Assembly (NCBI GenBank): GCA_030835185.1
Contig: JAUQWL010000133.1
Coordinates: forward strand, 1 to 15,900
Length of the DNA: 15,900 nt
From: Solirubrobacterales bacterium
GTDB taxonomy: Bacteria > Actinomycetota > Thermoleophilia > Solirubrobacterales > 70-9
Reading direction: 5' to 3'
Position numbers and translations under genes: made by a program. How positions within the stretch are numbered: the stretch's first letter is position 1; every line of letters starts with the position of its first letter. Positions 6,973 to 13,225 of this stretch are shown in pieces. The notes beneath the pieces were generated by a model, which was given only the letters and a program-made list of their open reading frames with translations, was not told the origin of the DNA and ran no database searches.

Positions 6973-8760
6973 TCAGCCGGCGTAGAGCTTCTCGATCTCT
7001 TCTTCGTACTTCGAAGCGATTACCGGTCGTTTCAGCTTCAGCGTCGGGGTCAGCTCTCCGCCTTCCTGGCTCAGGTCGACCGGCAGGATCTGGAAGCGCT
7101 TGATCTGCTCGACGGTGGCGAAGTGGGTGTTGACCTCTTCGATGTGCTGCTCCAGTTCCTCGCGGATCACCGGGCTGTCGCCCGCCGACGATTCGTCGAG
7201 CGTGCCCTGCTCGGCCGCAAAGCGCGCCACCGCCTCCTGGTCGAGTGTGATCAGCGCGACCAGATAAGGCTTGCGGTCGCCGACGACCACGCACTGGGAG
7301 ACCAGCGGATTTCGTTTCACCAGCGCCTCGATGTTGACCGGGGTGATGTTCTTGCCACCAGCGGTGATGATGATCTCTTTCTTGCGTCCGGTGATGCTGA
7401 CGTAGCCGTCGTCGTCGATCGAGGCGAGGTCACCGGTGTGCAGCCAGCCGTCGATGATCGTCTCATCGGTCGCCTTCTGGTCCTTGTAATAGCCCTGGAA
7501 GACGTTCGCTCCCTTGAGCAGCAGTTCACCGTCGTCGGCGATCCTGATTTCGACACCCGGCAGGGCGCGTCCGACCGTACCGACCTTCGAGGCTCCGGGC
7601 AGGTTCGCAGTACCGCCGGTCGAGGTCTCGGTCATGCCCCAGGCCTCGAATACCGGCACCCCGGACGCGCGGAAGAAGCGGATGATCTCGGGATCGATCG
7701 GCGCGGCTCCGGTGAGCGCGAGCTTCAGGTTGCCGCCGAAGATGTCACGGATCTTTGTGAAGACGAGCCTGTCGGCCAGCGCATGCTTGCGGGCCAGCAG
7801 CATTCCCGGCTCCTTGCCCTGCTCCTCGAGGGCATTGACCTTCTTGCCGACCTTGATCGCCCAGTTGAAGATGGCGGCCTTGATGCCGCCATCGCCGGCT
7901 GAGGTGGCGATCGCTGTGTCGTGGACCTTCTCGAAAATGCGTGGAACCGAAGGGAAGTTCTCCGGTTTGACCTCGGAGAGGTTCGGCACGATCCGGAGCT
8001 GGTCGCGCTCCCAGAAGGCGAGTCGTCCGCCGACGTCCAGGCTTCCGTACTGGATCAGCAGCGCGAATGTGTGGGCGAGAGGCAGGAACAGGAAGGTCGT
8101 CTCACCGGGGCCGATGATGTCGACCGCTTCGGTCATGTCGAGCATCGCACGGTAGTTGCCGTGCGAGATGACGCAGCCTTTCGGAGGGCCCGTCGTGCCG
8201 GAGGTGTAAATGATCTTGCAGGTGTCTTCCGGGGCGATTGCCTCGCAGCTCTCGCGGAAGACCGCACCGTCGGCCTTGCTGCCGCGCTCCATCAGCTCAT
8301 CCATCGAGACCGCGTCGTCAGCCCGGCCCAGCATGGTGATGACCGTTTCCAGGTGGGGAAGCTGGTCTTTGACCTGTCGGATCTTTTCCAGCTGCGCTTC
8401 GTCTTCGACGATCACGAAACGGGCTCCGGAATGCTCGATCACGTACTTGCACTCGGGTGGCGAGTTCGTCTGGTAGATCGGAGCGACGATCGCGCCGGCA
8501 GACATCACGGCAAAGTCGCAAAGCGTCCACTCGATACGGGTGCTGCCGAGGATCGAAACCCGATCGCCGGGCTTCACTCCGAGGTCGATCAGCCCGAGAG
8601 TGAGATCCTGCACCCGGGAGAGGACCGTGTCGAAGCTGACGCTTTCCCAGACGCCCTGCTCGTTCTTGAACAGGAAGGCTGCTTCGGGGCCGAAGCGTTC
8701 GGCGGCGTCGGGAAGAAGATCAGCAAGCGTTCTCGGCTCCTCGGATGAAATTTCGGGCAA
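6973..8760 (-). CDS. Long-chain fatty-acid--CoA ligase (AMP-binding, FadD15-like)
   Basis: This ANL-superfamily enzyme activates fatty acids to acyl-AMP and then acyl-CoA, feeding lipid synthesis or beta-oxidation. The 595-residue protein carries the P-loop motif YTSGTTGPPKG (185-195), EAWGMTETS (372-380), DGWLHTGDL (437-445) and the hinge/catalytic segment GRKKEIIITAGGKNITP (458-474). Length and motif order match bacterial long-chain acyl-CoA synthetases. The long linker around residues 285-350 is typical of that subgroup rather than of short-chain enzymes. The start is TTG at 8760, supported by AGAGG 8 nt upstream. It follows the nif3 stop by 39 bp and is probably translated from the same mRNA. 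Chain-length preference cannot be read from the sequence. Confidence 0.94.
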   Translation of the reverse strand: MPEISSEEPRTLADLLPDAAERFGPEAAFLFKNEQGVWESVSFDTVLSRVQDLTLGLIDLGVKPGDRVSILGSTRIEWTLCDFAVMSAGAIVAPIYQTNSPPECKYVIEHSGARFVIVEDEAQLEKIRQVKDQLPHLETVITMLGRADDAVSMDELMERGSKADGAVFRESCEAIAPEDTCKIIYTSGTTGPPKGCVISHGNYRAMLDMTEAVDIIGPGETTFLFLPLAHTFALLIQYGSLDVGGRLAFWERDQLRIVPNLSEVKPENFPSVPRIFEKVHDTAIATSAGDGGIKAAIFNWAIKVGKKVNALEEQGKEPGMLLARKHALADRLVFTKIRDIFGGNLKLALTGAAPIDPEIIRFFRASGVPVFEAWGMTETSTGGTANLPGASKVGTVGRALPGVEIRIADDGELLLKGANVFQGYYKDQKATDETIIDGWLHTGDLASIDDDGYVSITGRKKEIIITAGGKNITPVNIEALVKRNPLVSQCVVVGDRKPYLVALITLDQEAVARFAAEQGTLDESSAGDSPVIREELEQHIEEVNTHFATVEQIKRFQILPVDLSQEGGELTPTLKLKRPVIASKYEEEIEKLYAG

Positions 8761-8767
8761 GATCAGA

Positions 8768-8775
8768 TCCTCTCT
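8768..8775 (-). promoter_or_regulatory. Ribosome binding site of the acyl-CoA synthetase gene
   Basis: AGAGAGGA on the minus strand ends 7-8 nt before the TTG start at 8760 and decides this non-standard start. It fits the pattern in this window that operon-internal genes have Shine-Dalgarno sequences. Confidence 0.6.
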
Positions 8776-8799
8776 CGGGACGGCGGGACTACGTTGATA

Positions 8800-9561
8800 T
8801 CAGATCGGGTTGGGCACATCGACGAAAGTGTGCTTCAGCCCGAAAGTTTCGGCCACCGTCTCGCCCAGGGCCCGGATGCCGCAGACCTCGGTTGCGTAAT
8901 GTCCGGCGGCGATGAAGTTGATCCCTCCTTCGCGGGCGTCGGCCATCACATGCTCGGACGGCTCGCCGGTGAGGAAGGCATCGAGCCCCATTTCGACAGC
9001 GCTGTGAATCTCTGACGCTGCGGAGCCGGAAACGATCCCTATCGAGCGGATTTCGTCCGGGCCCTCGGCGAAGACGAGCGGAGCCCGGCCGAGTTCGTGC
9101 TCGACCAGAGCGAAGAGCTCATCGGCAGGCAATGACGATTCGCGTCGACCGACCGCACCGATCCCCCTGCCCTTGACCGTCCCGATGGCCCCTGGTTCGG
9201 GTTCGAAGCCGAGCTGCCGGCAGAGCAACACGTTGTTGCCGGTTTCCGGGTGTGCATCGAGCGGCAGGTGGTAGCCGGCGATCGAAAGGTCGGCAGCGAA
9301 GGCCTTCTTCAGTCGGAGGCACATCTGCTCGCTGAGACTGCGCTGATGGAAGTCCCAGAACAGCCCATGATGGGTCAGCAGCATCTGGGCACCGGCTGCA
9401 GCAGCAGCCTCGATCGATTCGAGATGGGCCGACACGGCGGTGGCTATCGACGCCACTTCCGGGCTGCCGGGCACCTGGAGTCCGTTCGGTCCGTAGTCGT
9501 CGAAGGACCCGGAATCGAGCAAGTCGTCGCAGAATTCGACGATCTGATCGCGGCCGGCCAC
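8800..9561 (-). CDS. NIF3/YbgI (DUF34) dinuclear metal-binding protein
   Basis: This is the family often labelled 'Nif3-like dinuclear metal center hexameric protein' or 'GTP cyclohydrolase 1 type 2 homolog'; its physiological role is unsettled. The 253-residue protein has the expected two-metal ligand set: LTHHG with His64 and His65, LPLDAH with Asp102, and GHYATE with His221 and Glu225. It lacks the large middle insertion found in some homologs, so it is the short form. The N-terminal DDYGPNGLQV is typical of the family. GTG 9561 has no Shine-Dalgarno but has TATCCT 6 nt upstream, suggesting a leaderless mRNA. It heads an operon with the acyl-CoA synthetase and diverges from the small gene at 9609. 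Confidence 0.92.
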   Translation of the reverse strand: MAGRDQIVEFCDDLLDSGSFDDYGPNGLQVPGSPEVASIATAVSAHLESIEAAAAAGAQMLLTHHGLFWDFHQRSLSEQMCLRLKKAFAADLSIAGYHLPLDAHPETGNNVLLCRQLGFEPEPGAIGTVKGRGIGAVGRRESSLPADELFALVEHELGRAPLVFAEGPDEIRSIGIVSGSAASEIHSAVEMGLDAFLTGEPSEHVMADAREGGINFIAAGHYATEVCGIRALGETVAETFGLKHTFVDVPNPI

Positions 9562-9567
9562 GCCCGG

Positions 9568-9573
9568 AGGATA
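9568..9573 (-). promoter_or_regulatory. Putative -10 hexamer TATCCT of nif3 (leaderless start)
   Basis: On the minus strand TATCCT is followed by CCGGGC and then the GTG at 9561-9559. This is the same hexamer and spacing as at surE and truA, here on the opposite strand. There is no Shine-Dalgarno sequence. Confidence 0.6.
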
Positions 9574-9595
9574 TCGGCCGCGAGGGCTCTCCCCT

Positions 9596-9601
9596 TAAGA
9601 T
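9596..9601 (+). promoter_or_regulatory. Putative -10 hexamer TAAGAT of the small gene (leaderless start)
   Basis: TAAGAT is followed by seven bases and GTG at 9609. It overlaps the alternative ATG at 9600, which argues that translation begins at 9609. It lies 22 bp from the divergent nif3 -10 hexamer. Confidence 0.5.
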
Positions 9602-9608
9602 GTCCGTC

Positions 9609-9875
9609 GTGGACCTTCCAGGACAATCCGCCGCCGGGGCCGCTTCCGGCGATTCGTTCATCGAGTCGCTCATGGATACGGACCTCTATTCGATGGGCGC
9701 CTACTTCTCCGATACGAATCCCGAGCTGGTCGACGAGGTGATCGAGCGCAGCGCGGACATCGAGCGGCGCGGCCTGCGGTGCTTCTCCGAAGAGGAAGGG
9801 GTCGACCTGGAAGACACCTTTCGTACCCTCTTGACCGGGCTGGCCGTCCGTTACTACAAGTCGGTAGCCGGTTGA
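9609..9875 (+). CDS. Unrecognised small acidic protein
   Basis: This 88-residue protein (91 if ATG 9600 is used) matches no family I can name. It is acidic, has one cysteine, and shows no signal peptide or membrane segment. A low-complexity N-terminus (GQSAAGAASG) is followed by predicted helices: FIESLMDTDLYSMGAYF, PELVDEVIERSADIERRG and DLEDTFRTLLTGLAVRYYKS. GTG 9609 is preferred because TAAGAT lies 7 nt upstream, the leaderless arrangement seen at truA, surE and nif3; ATG 9600 overlaps that hexamer. Its TGA stop at 9873-9875 overlaps a TTG start of the next gene, so the two are probably translated together. The codon pattern and tight packing support a real gene. It may be a cytosolic partner of the downstream membrane protein; that is inference. 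Confidence 0.75.
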   Translation: MDLPGQSAAGAASGDSFIESLMDTDLYSMGAYFSDTNPELVDEVIERSADIERRGLRCFSEEEGVDLEDTFRTLLTGLAVRYYKSVAG

Positions 9876-10663
9876 GCGGTCTGACCCCCGACTCAGGCGG
9901 AGTAACCGACTCCGGCGGAGCCTCGCACCCGGCCGGAAGGGCCGATTCGGCCGGAAGCCTCCCCGTGCGGCCCGGCCGTTTCAGGATCATGCTGATCCTC
10001 GCCGCGGCCTTCACCGCTCTGGCTGTCGCGATCGTCGGCATGTCGACCCGGGAGCCGAGCAACGAGTTCCGGGGCGTCGAAGGAGCCGATGACGCCCAGC
10101 GGATCTTCGGCGGTGTTTTCCAGATGGACGAGCGCCTCGGTCCGGGCGACGCACCGGTCCAGATTCAGGTGTTCACCGACGTCCAGTCCGAGGGTTACAG
10201 CAGCTGGTTCCTCGAGGTGATACCCGCACTGACCGACGGTCCGGTCCGCGATGGCGACGCCCAGCTCCTACTTCGCAACCGTTCGCTCACCCGCAATGCA
10301 ACCGAGCTCAGTTTCTTCGGTGTCGAAGCCGCCGCCGAACAGAACTACGCCTGGAACTACGCCTACCTCGCCGTGCGCAACCTCGAGCTCGCCAAAGAAG
10401 TCGGACTCGACGAGGACTACCTCCAGGATCTGGCGGAAGCGATCGAACGCATGGATCTCGCCGTGTGGAAAGCCGATTATGAGGCCGGGATCGAGCCTGA
10501 CAGCGATGTCGTGACCCGTCTCGAGGAACAGGACAAGCTGGCGATCGATCTCGAGCTGCGCGCGGCACCCGCGCTCGTCATAAGCGGGCCCGGGGGGACC
10601 AGAGTCCTCCAGGACGCTCCCGATCCTGCCACCATCGAATCGACCATCGCTGAGGTCCGGTAG
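9872..10663 (+). CDS. Membrane-anchored DsbA/thioredoxin-fold protein lacking the CxxC active site
   Basis: From TTG 9872 the protein has 263 residues: a Gly/Ser/Pro-rich cytosolic tail, one membrane segment (about residues 39-57, MLILAAAFTALAVAIVGMS), and an extracytoplasmic domain resembling DsbA-like Thioredoxin_4 proteins. APVQIQVFTDVQSEGYSSWFLEVIPAL matches the usual V-x-V-x-E-F-x-D-F-Q-C-P-Y-C segment, but SEGY (106-109) replaces CPYC, and there is no cysteine anywhere. The region around Pro233 (AAPALVI) keeps the cis-proline position. It therefore cannot be a dithiol oxidoreductase; a chaperone, binding or scaffold role is possible. TTG 9872 overlaps the preceding stop as TTGA. GTG 9965, preceded by GGAAG, would remove the repetitive tail and give 232 residues, so the start is uncertain. 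Confidence 0.8.
   Translation: MSGLTPDSGGVTDSGGASHPAGRADSAGSLPVRPGRFRIMLILAAAFTALAVAIVGMSTREPSNEFRGVEGADDAQRIFGGVFQMDERLGPGDAPVQIQVFTDVQSEGYSSWFLEVIPALTDGPVRDGDAQLLLRNRSLTRNATELSFFGVEAAAEQNYAWNYAYLAVRNLELAKEVGLDEDYLQDLAEAIERMDLAVWKADYEAGIEPDSDVVTRLEEQDKLAIDLELRAAPALVISGPGGTRVLQDAPDPATIESTIAEVR
9890..9957 (+). repeat. Short direct repeats at the 5' end of the DsbA-like gene
   Basis: GACTC(A/C)GGCGGAG occurs at 9890-9902 and 9908-9920, an in-frame 18-bp period encoding DSGG twice. CGGCCGGAAG occurs at 9930-9939 and 9948-9957. They make a low-complexity cytosolic tail, or are untranslated if GTG 9965 is the true start. Confidence 0.5.
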
Positions 10664-10666
10664 GCT
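10661..10666 (+). promoter_or_regulatory. Possible -10 hexamer TAGGCT for tRNA-Pro
   Basis: TAGGCT overlaps the stop codon of the DsbA-like gene and lies 10 nt before the tRNA 5' end, a workable spacing. No clear -35 is visible, and read-through from the preceding gene is the alternative. Confidence 0.3.
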
Positions 10667-10676
10667 GCTTTCCTCT

Positions 10677-10750
10677 CGGGGCGTGGCGCAGCCTGGTAGC
10701 GCGCACCGTTCGGGTCGGTGAGGCCCCCGGTTCGAATCCGGGCGCCCCGA
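10677..10750 (+). tRNA. tRNA-Pro (anticodon CGG)
   Basis: All arms of the cloverleaf pair: acceptor CGGGGCG/CGCCCCG (10677-10683 with 10743-10749, discriminator A at 10750), D-stem GCGC/GCGC, anticodon stem CACCG/CGGTG and T-stem CCCGG/CCGGG with loop TTCGAAT. The anticodon loop TTCGGGT places CGG at 10711-10713, which reads proline codon CCG. The variable loop is 5 nt. The 3' CCA is not encoded and must be added after transcription. The gene begins 13 bp after the DsbA-like stop. Confidence 0.97.
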
Positions 10751-10786
10751 TTGAGATGGGACCCACCCTGTCCGCGACATGCTGAG

Positions 10787-10815
10787 AAGCGCCCCTGCGG
10801 GGGCGCTTTTCTCTT
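10787..10815 (+). terminator. Rho-independent terminator after tRNA-Pro
   Basis: AAGCGCCCC at 10787-10795 pairs perfectly with GGGGCGCTT at 10800-10808 around a TGCG loop, and TTTTCTCTT follows. It is the clearest intrinsic terminator in the window and ends the tRNA transcript, and with it any read-through from the small gene and the DsbA-like gene. Confidence 0.92.
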
Positions 10816-10886
10816 GGCGGGCCGACGGCGCGCACGGCGCGGGCCCTGCCAGTCACCCTGATCCAGCTGCAGCACCACCGCGAGAA

Positions 10887-10920
10887 GTGACCCCGGACTT
10901 CGGGTGACCCCGGACTTCAG
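10887..10920. repeat. Two tandem copies of a 17-bp unit upstream of tetR
   Basis: GTGACCCCGGACTTCGG at 10887-10903 is followed directly by GTGACCCCGGACTTCAG at 10904-10920, 16 of 17 bases identical. Each unit holds ACTTC, and the first is preceded by GAAGT (10884-10888), giving a GAAGT-N8-ACTTC inverted repeat. It lies just upstream of the tetR operator, in the position of an activator or second repressor site. I recognise no named element. Confidence 0.6.
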
Positions 10921-10924
10921 GTCT

Positions 10925-10944
10925 ATGAGACAAATCTGTCTTAT
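10925..10944. promoter_or_regulatory. Palindromic TetR-type operator
   Basis: AGACA-AATC-TGTCT (10928-10941) is a perfect 14-bp inverted repeat with a 4-nt centre. It is extended by AT/AT on both sides after one mismatch, giving a 20-bp imperfect palindrome. It lies 21 bp before the tetR ATG, across the expected -35 region. Size and symmetry fit the sites bound by TetR dimers, so the adjacent regulator probably represses its own operon here. Confidence 0.75.
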
Positions 10945-10948
10945 TCGA

Positions 10949-10957
10949 TACGATATT
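10949..10957 (+). promoter_or_regulatory. Putative -10 region of the tetR-MFS operon
   Basis: Two overlapping candidates lie here. TACGAT (10949-10954) fits TAnnnT, 10 nt before the ATG; GATATT (10952-10957) is 7 nt before the ATG. Neither leaves room for a Shine-Dalgarno sequence, so the mRNA is probably leaderless or nearly so. Confidence 0.5.
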
Positions 10958-10964
10958 GCCCGCC

Positions 10965-11531
10965 ATGGAGGTTTCCGAAATCGACGAAGAGCGCGAGGAC
11001 CTGGTCCAGCGTGTCGCCAATGCGCTGAGCGCGAACCACGGTGCGTCCACCGGGGAGATTGCCGCTGCCGCCGACGTGAGCCGGGCGACTCTCCACCGGG
11101 TGTTCGGGAGCCGGGAAGACCTGGTTGCGACGGTTTACGGCTGGCTGCTCGAGCAGTGCGACCGGATCTTTGACGGCTCGGGCATCGATCAGGCTCCGGT
11201 CCTCGAGGCTTTTGACCGCCTGGTCGAGGGTTCCTACCCCATTGCCCAGTCGTACTGGATGCTGATCGCCAAGCCGGAGCTCGACAACGTGCCCGAGTTC
11301 CAGCAGGGAATGGCCGATCAGGACTCCCGCCTGGAGAAGTTCTTCGCTCGAGGCCAGGCCGAAGGGGTGTTTCGCCCCGACATGTCACCGCGTTGGCTGG
11401 CTTACTCGCTCGGAGGGCAGATCATGTCGGCCTGGTACCTGGTCGAAGACGGCTACGCCGGCGCGCTTGAAGTGCCGCGGCTGGTGCGGGCCGCCGTCAT
11501 CGAGGGCGTACTCGCCAGACCGGGAGGCTGA
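10965..11531 (+). CDS. TetR/AcrR-family transcriptional regulator
   Basis: The 188-residue protein has a short N-terminal DNA-binding domain with a TetR helix-turn-helix (about residues 28-55: STGEIAAAADVSRATLHRVFGSREDLV). A helical ligand-binding and dimerisation domain follows, typical of drug-responsive repressors; the ligand cannot be predicted. ATG 10965 is chosen over TTG 10956, which lies within the putative -10 region. The stop is 2 bp before the MFS start, and a 20-bp palindrome sits directly upstream, so it most likely represses this two-gene operon and is released by a substrate of the exporter. Local self-repression is inference from the arrangement, a very common one for TetR/MFS pairs. 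Confidence 0.93.
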   Translation: MEVSEIDEEREDLVQRVANALSANHGASTGEIAAAADVSRATLHRVFGSREDLVATVYGWLLEQCDRIFDGSGIDQAPVLEAFDRLVEGSYPIAQSYWMLIAKPELDNVPEFQQGMADQDSRLEKFFARGQAEGVFRPDMSPRWLAYSLGGQIMSAWYLVEDGYAGALEVPRLVRAAVIEGVLARPGG

Positions 11532-11533
11532 CC

Positions 11534-13036
11534 GTGGTCGAGACCCGTCCGTCACACCCCGACCGCTGGGCGATCCTCGCGGTCCTCTGTGCTTCACTGC
11601 TCGTCGTCGTGATCGATGTCACCGTGCTCCATGTCGCGGCGCCGGCGATCTCGGCCGATCTCGACCCGACCGCGATCCAGCTGCTCTGGATCATCGACGT
11701 CTACCCGCTGGTCGCAGCTCCGTTGCTGCTCGCCTCGGGGGTGGCGGGTGACCGCCTCGGCCGCAGGTCTCTGCTGTTCGCCGGATTTGCCGTATTCGGC
11801 GTCGCGTCGCTGGCCGCCGCCTTCGCGCCGACCGCGGAATTGCTGATCGCCAGCCGGGCACTGCTCGGCGTGGGCGGCGCGATGATCCTGCCGCCGACCA
11901 TGTCGATCATCCGGGATGTATTCCGGGACCGCGGCGAGCGGATCCGCGCGGTCGGCATCTGGAGCGCGACGAGCGCCGGTGGTGCCGCGCTCGGTCCTCT
12001 GCTCGGCGGGTTTCTGGTCGAGCACTGGTGGTGGGGTTCGGTTTTTCTGATCAACGTGCCGATCCTGCTGCTGGTGACCCCGTTTGCACTCAAGTTGATT
12101 CCAGTCAGCCGGGCCGAGAGTCCGCCACCCTGGGACACCCCGGCCGTGCTGCTCGCCGCCGCGGGCATCCTCGGCGTCGCTTTCGGCTTCAAGGAGGGCG
12201 CCCGCTACGGTTTCTTCGAGCCTGCGGCGCTGGCCGCCACGGCGGTCGGGGTGTTCGGAATCATCTTCTTCGTGCACGGGCAGCTGCGACGGGAACGGCC
12301 CATCCTCAACGTCCGCCTGTTCGCCCGCCGTGAGTTCTCAGTTGCGGTCGGATGCGTCTTCCTGGCCATGTTCGGCCTGGTCGGGATCGAGTTCTTCGGG
12401 GCGCAGTACCTCCAGCTGGTGCTCGGCCTCGAGCCCCTGGCGGCGGCGGTCCGCCTTCTCCCGTTGATGCTCGCCACGCTGGTGGGTGGTCTGCTGGCGG
12501 CGAGGGTGCTGGGGCGCCTCGGTACCAGACGCACGATCGTCTTCGGCCTGGCCGGGACGACGGTCGGCCTGCTGCCGATGCTTGCGCTGGGGGTGAGCGA
12601 CCAGTACGCCCTGCTGTGGCCTCCTTTCATCCTGATCGGCTTCGCGCTCGAGGTCGCACTCGTTGCGGCCAACGACACCATCATTTCGTCGGTTCCTGCC
12701 GACGAGGCGGGTGGTGCGGCGGCGATCGAGGAGACCGCCTACGAGCTCGGCGGCGGCTTCGGTGTGGCGATCCTCGGTTCGATTCTCGCAGTCGGCTACA
12801 GCGCCAGCATCGGTCCGATCGAAGGGGTCAGCTCAGTCGGGATCGACACCTCCCGTGAATCCCTGAGCCGGGCCGTGGACATAGCGCAGACGATGCCGAC
12901 GACGATGGCCGACCCGCTGATCGCCGGCGCCAGGGATGCCTTCATGGCCGGCTACCACACGATGATCCTCGTATCCGTCGCCATCCTCGGGACCGTGACC
13001 CTGATCTCGGCTTTCACCCTCCGCGACCGAAGCTGA
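11534..13036 (+). CDS. MFS multidrug exporter, DHA2 (14-TM, EmrB/QacA-like)
   Basis: This 500-residue integral membrane protein is a proton-coupled exporter of the 14-helix DHA2 group. Near the N-terminus it has IDVTVLHVAAPAI (27-39), matching the group's LDxTxVNVALP motif, and loop motif A GDRLGRRS (72-79). Motif C-like GGAALGPLLGGFL follows, and hydrophobic segments run through to the C-terminus. An extracytoplasmic stretch before the last helix (about residues 420-470) is typical of the QacA/SmvA type. GTG 11534 is supported by GGGAGG 6 nt upstream, which overlaps the end of tetR. Likely substrates are cationic or amphipathic drugs, dyes or antiseptics, but specificity cannot be read from sequence. 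Confidence 0.93.
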   Translation: MVETRPSHPDRWAILAVLCASLLVVVIDVTVLHVAAPAISADLDPTAIQLLWIIDVYPLVAAPLLLASGVAGDRLGRRSLLFAGFAVFGVASLAAAFAPTAELLIASRALLGVGGAMILPPTMSIIRDVFRDRGERIRAVGIWSATSAGGAALGPLLGGFLVEHWWWGSVFLINVPILLLVTPFALKLIPVSRAESPPPWDTPAVLLAAAGILGVAFGFKEGARYGFFEPAALAATAVGVFGIIFFVHGQLRRERPILNVRLFARREFSVAVGCVFLAMFGLVGIEFFGAQYLQLVLGLEPLAAAVRLLPLMLATLVGGLLAARVLGRLGTRRTIVFGLAGTTVGLLPMLALGVSDQYALLWPPFILIGFALEVALVAANDTIISSVPADEAGGAAAIEETAYELGGGFGVAILGSILAVGYSASIGPIEGVSSVGIDTSRESLSRAVDIAQTMPTTMADPLIAGARDAFMAGYHTMILVSVAILGTVTLISAFTLRDRS

Positions 13037-13051
13037 ACGCCGGATCCGGGC

Positions 13052-13068
13052 GGCCCGGTCACCGGGCC
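13052..13068 (+). terminator. GC-rich hairpin after the MFS gene
   Basis: GGCCCGG at 13052-13058 pairs with CCGGGCC at 13062-13068 around a TCA loop, 15 bp after the MFS stop. It is followed by CTTCACC rather than a T-run, so termination is plausible but not certain. Confidence 0.45.
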
Positions 13069-13121
13069 CTTCACCGGGTGGCAGGATCGACGGCGGCGGT
13101 CGCCGTTCACCGATTCTCCTG

Positions 13122-13173
13122 GACACAGGTTCGCGGGAGTCCCGGCCGCTCCGGTCTCCGGCGCCCCTGTGTC
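13122..13173 (+). ncRNA. Candidate structured RNA or DNA element with a three-way junction
   Basis: In the 267-bp gap before the beta-helix gene, GACACAGG (13122-13129) pairs exactly with CCTGTGTC (13166-13173). The 36 nt between hold two further hairpins, CGGG-AGT-CCCG and CCGG-TCT-CCGG, so the whole could fold as a closed three-way junction. It matches no riboswitch class I know. Whether it is transcribed is unknown, and in GC-rich sequence some pairing arises by chance. The rest of the gap holds a T-rich stretch and the putative promoter below. Confidence 0.3.
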
Positions 13174-13225
13174 AGATCCCGGCGAGGGCAGGATGTTCCG
13201 AAGACAGGAAGGTACCCCGATCGGG

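Noticed and set aside
10677..10750. tRNA-Pro as a prophage or island attachment site
   Set aside because: No second copy of the tRNA 3' end and no integrase gene is present in the window, and the following TetR/MFS genes look native in codon use.
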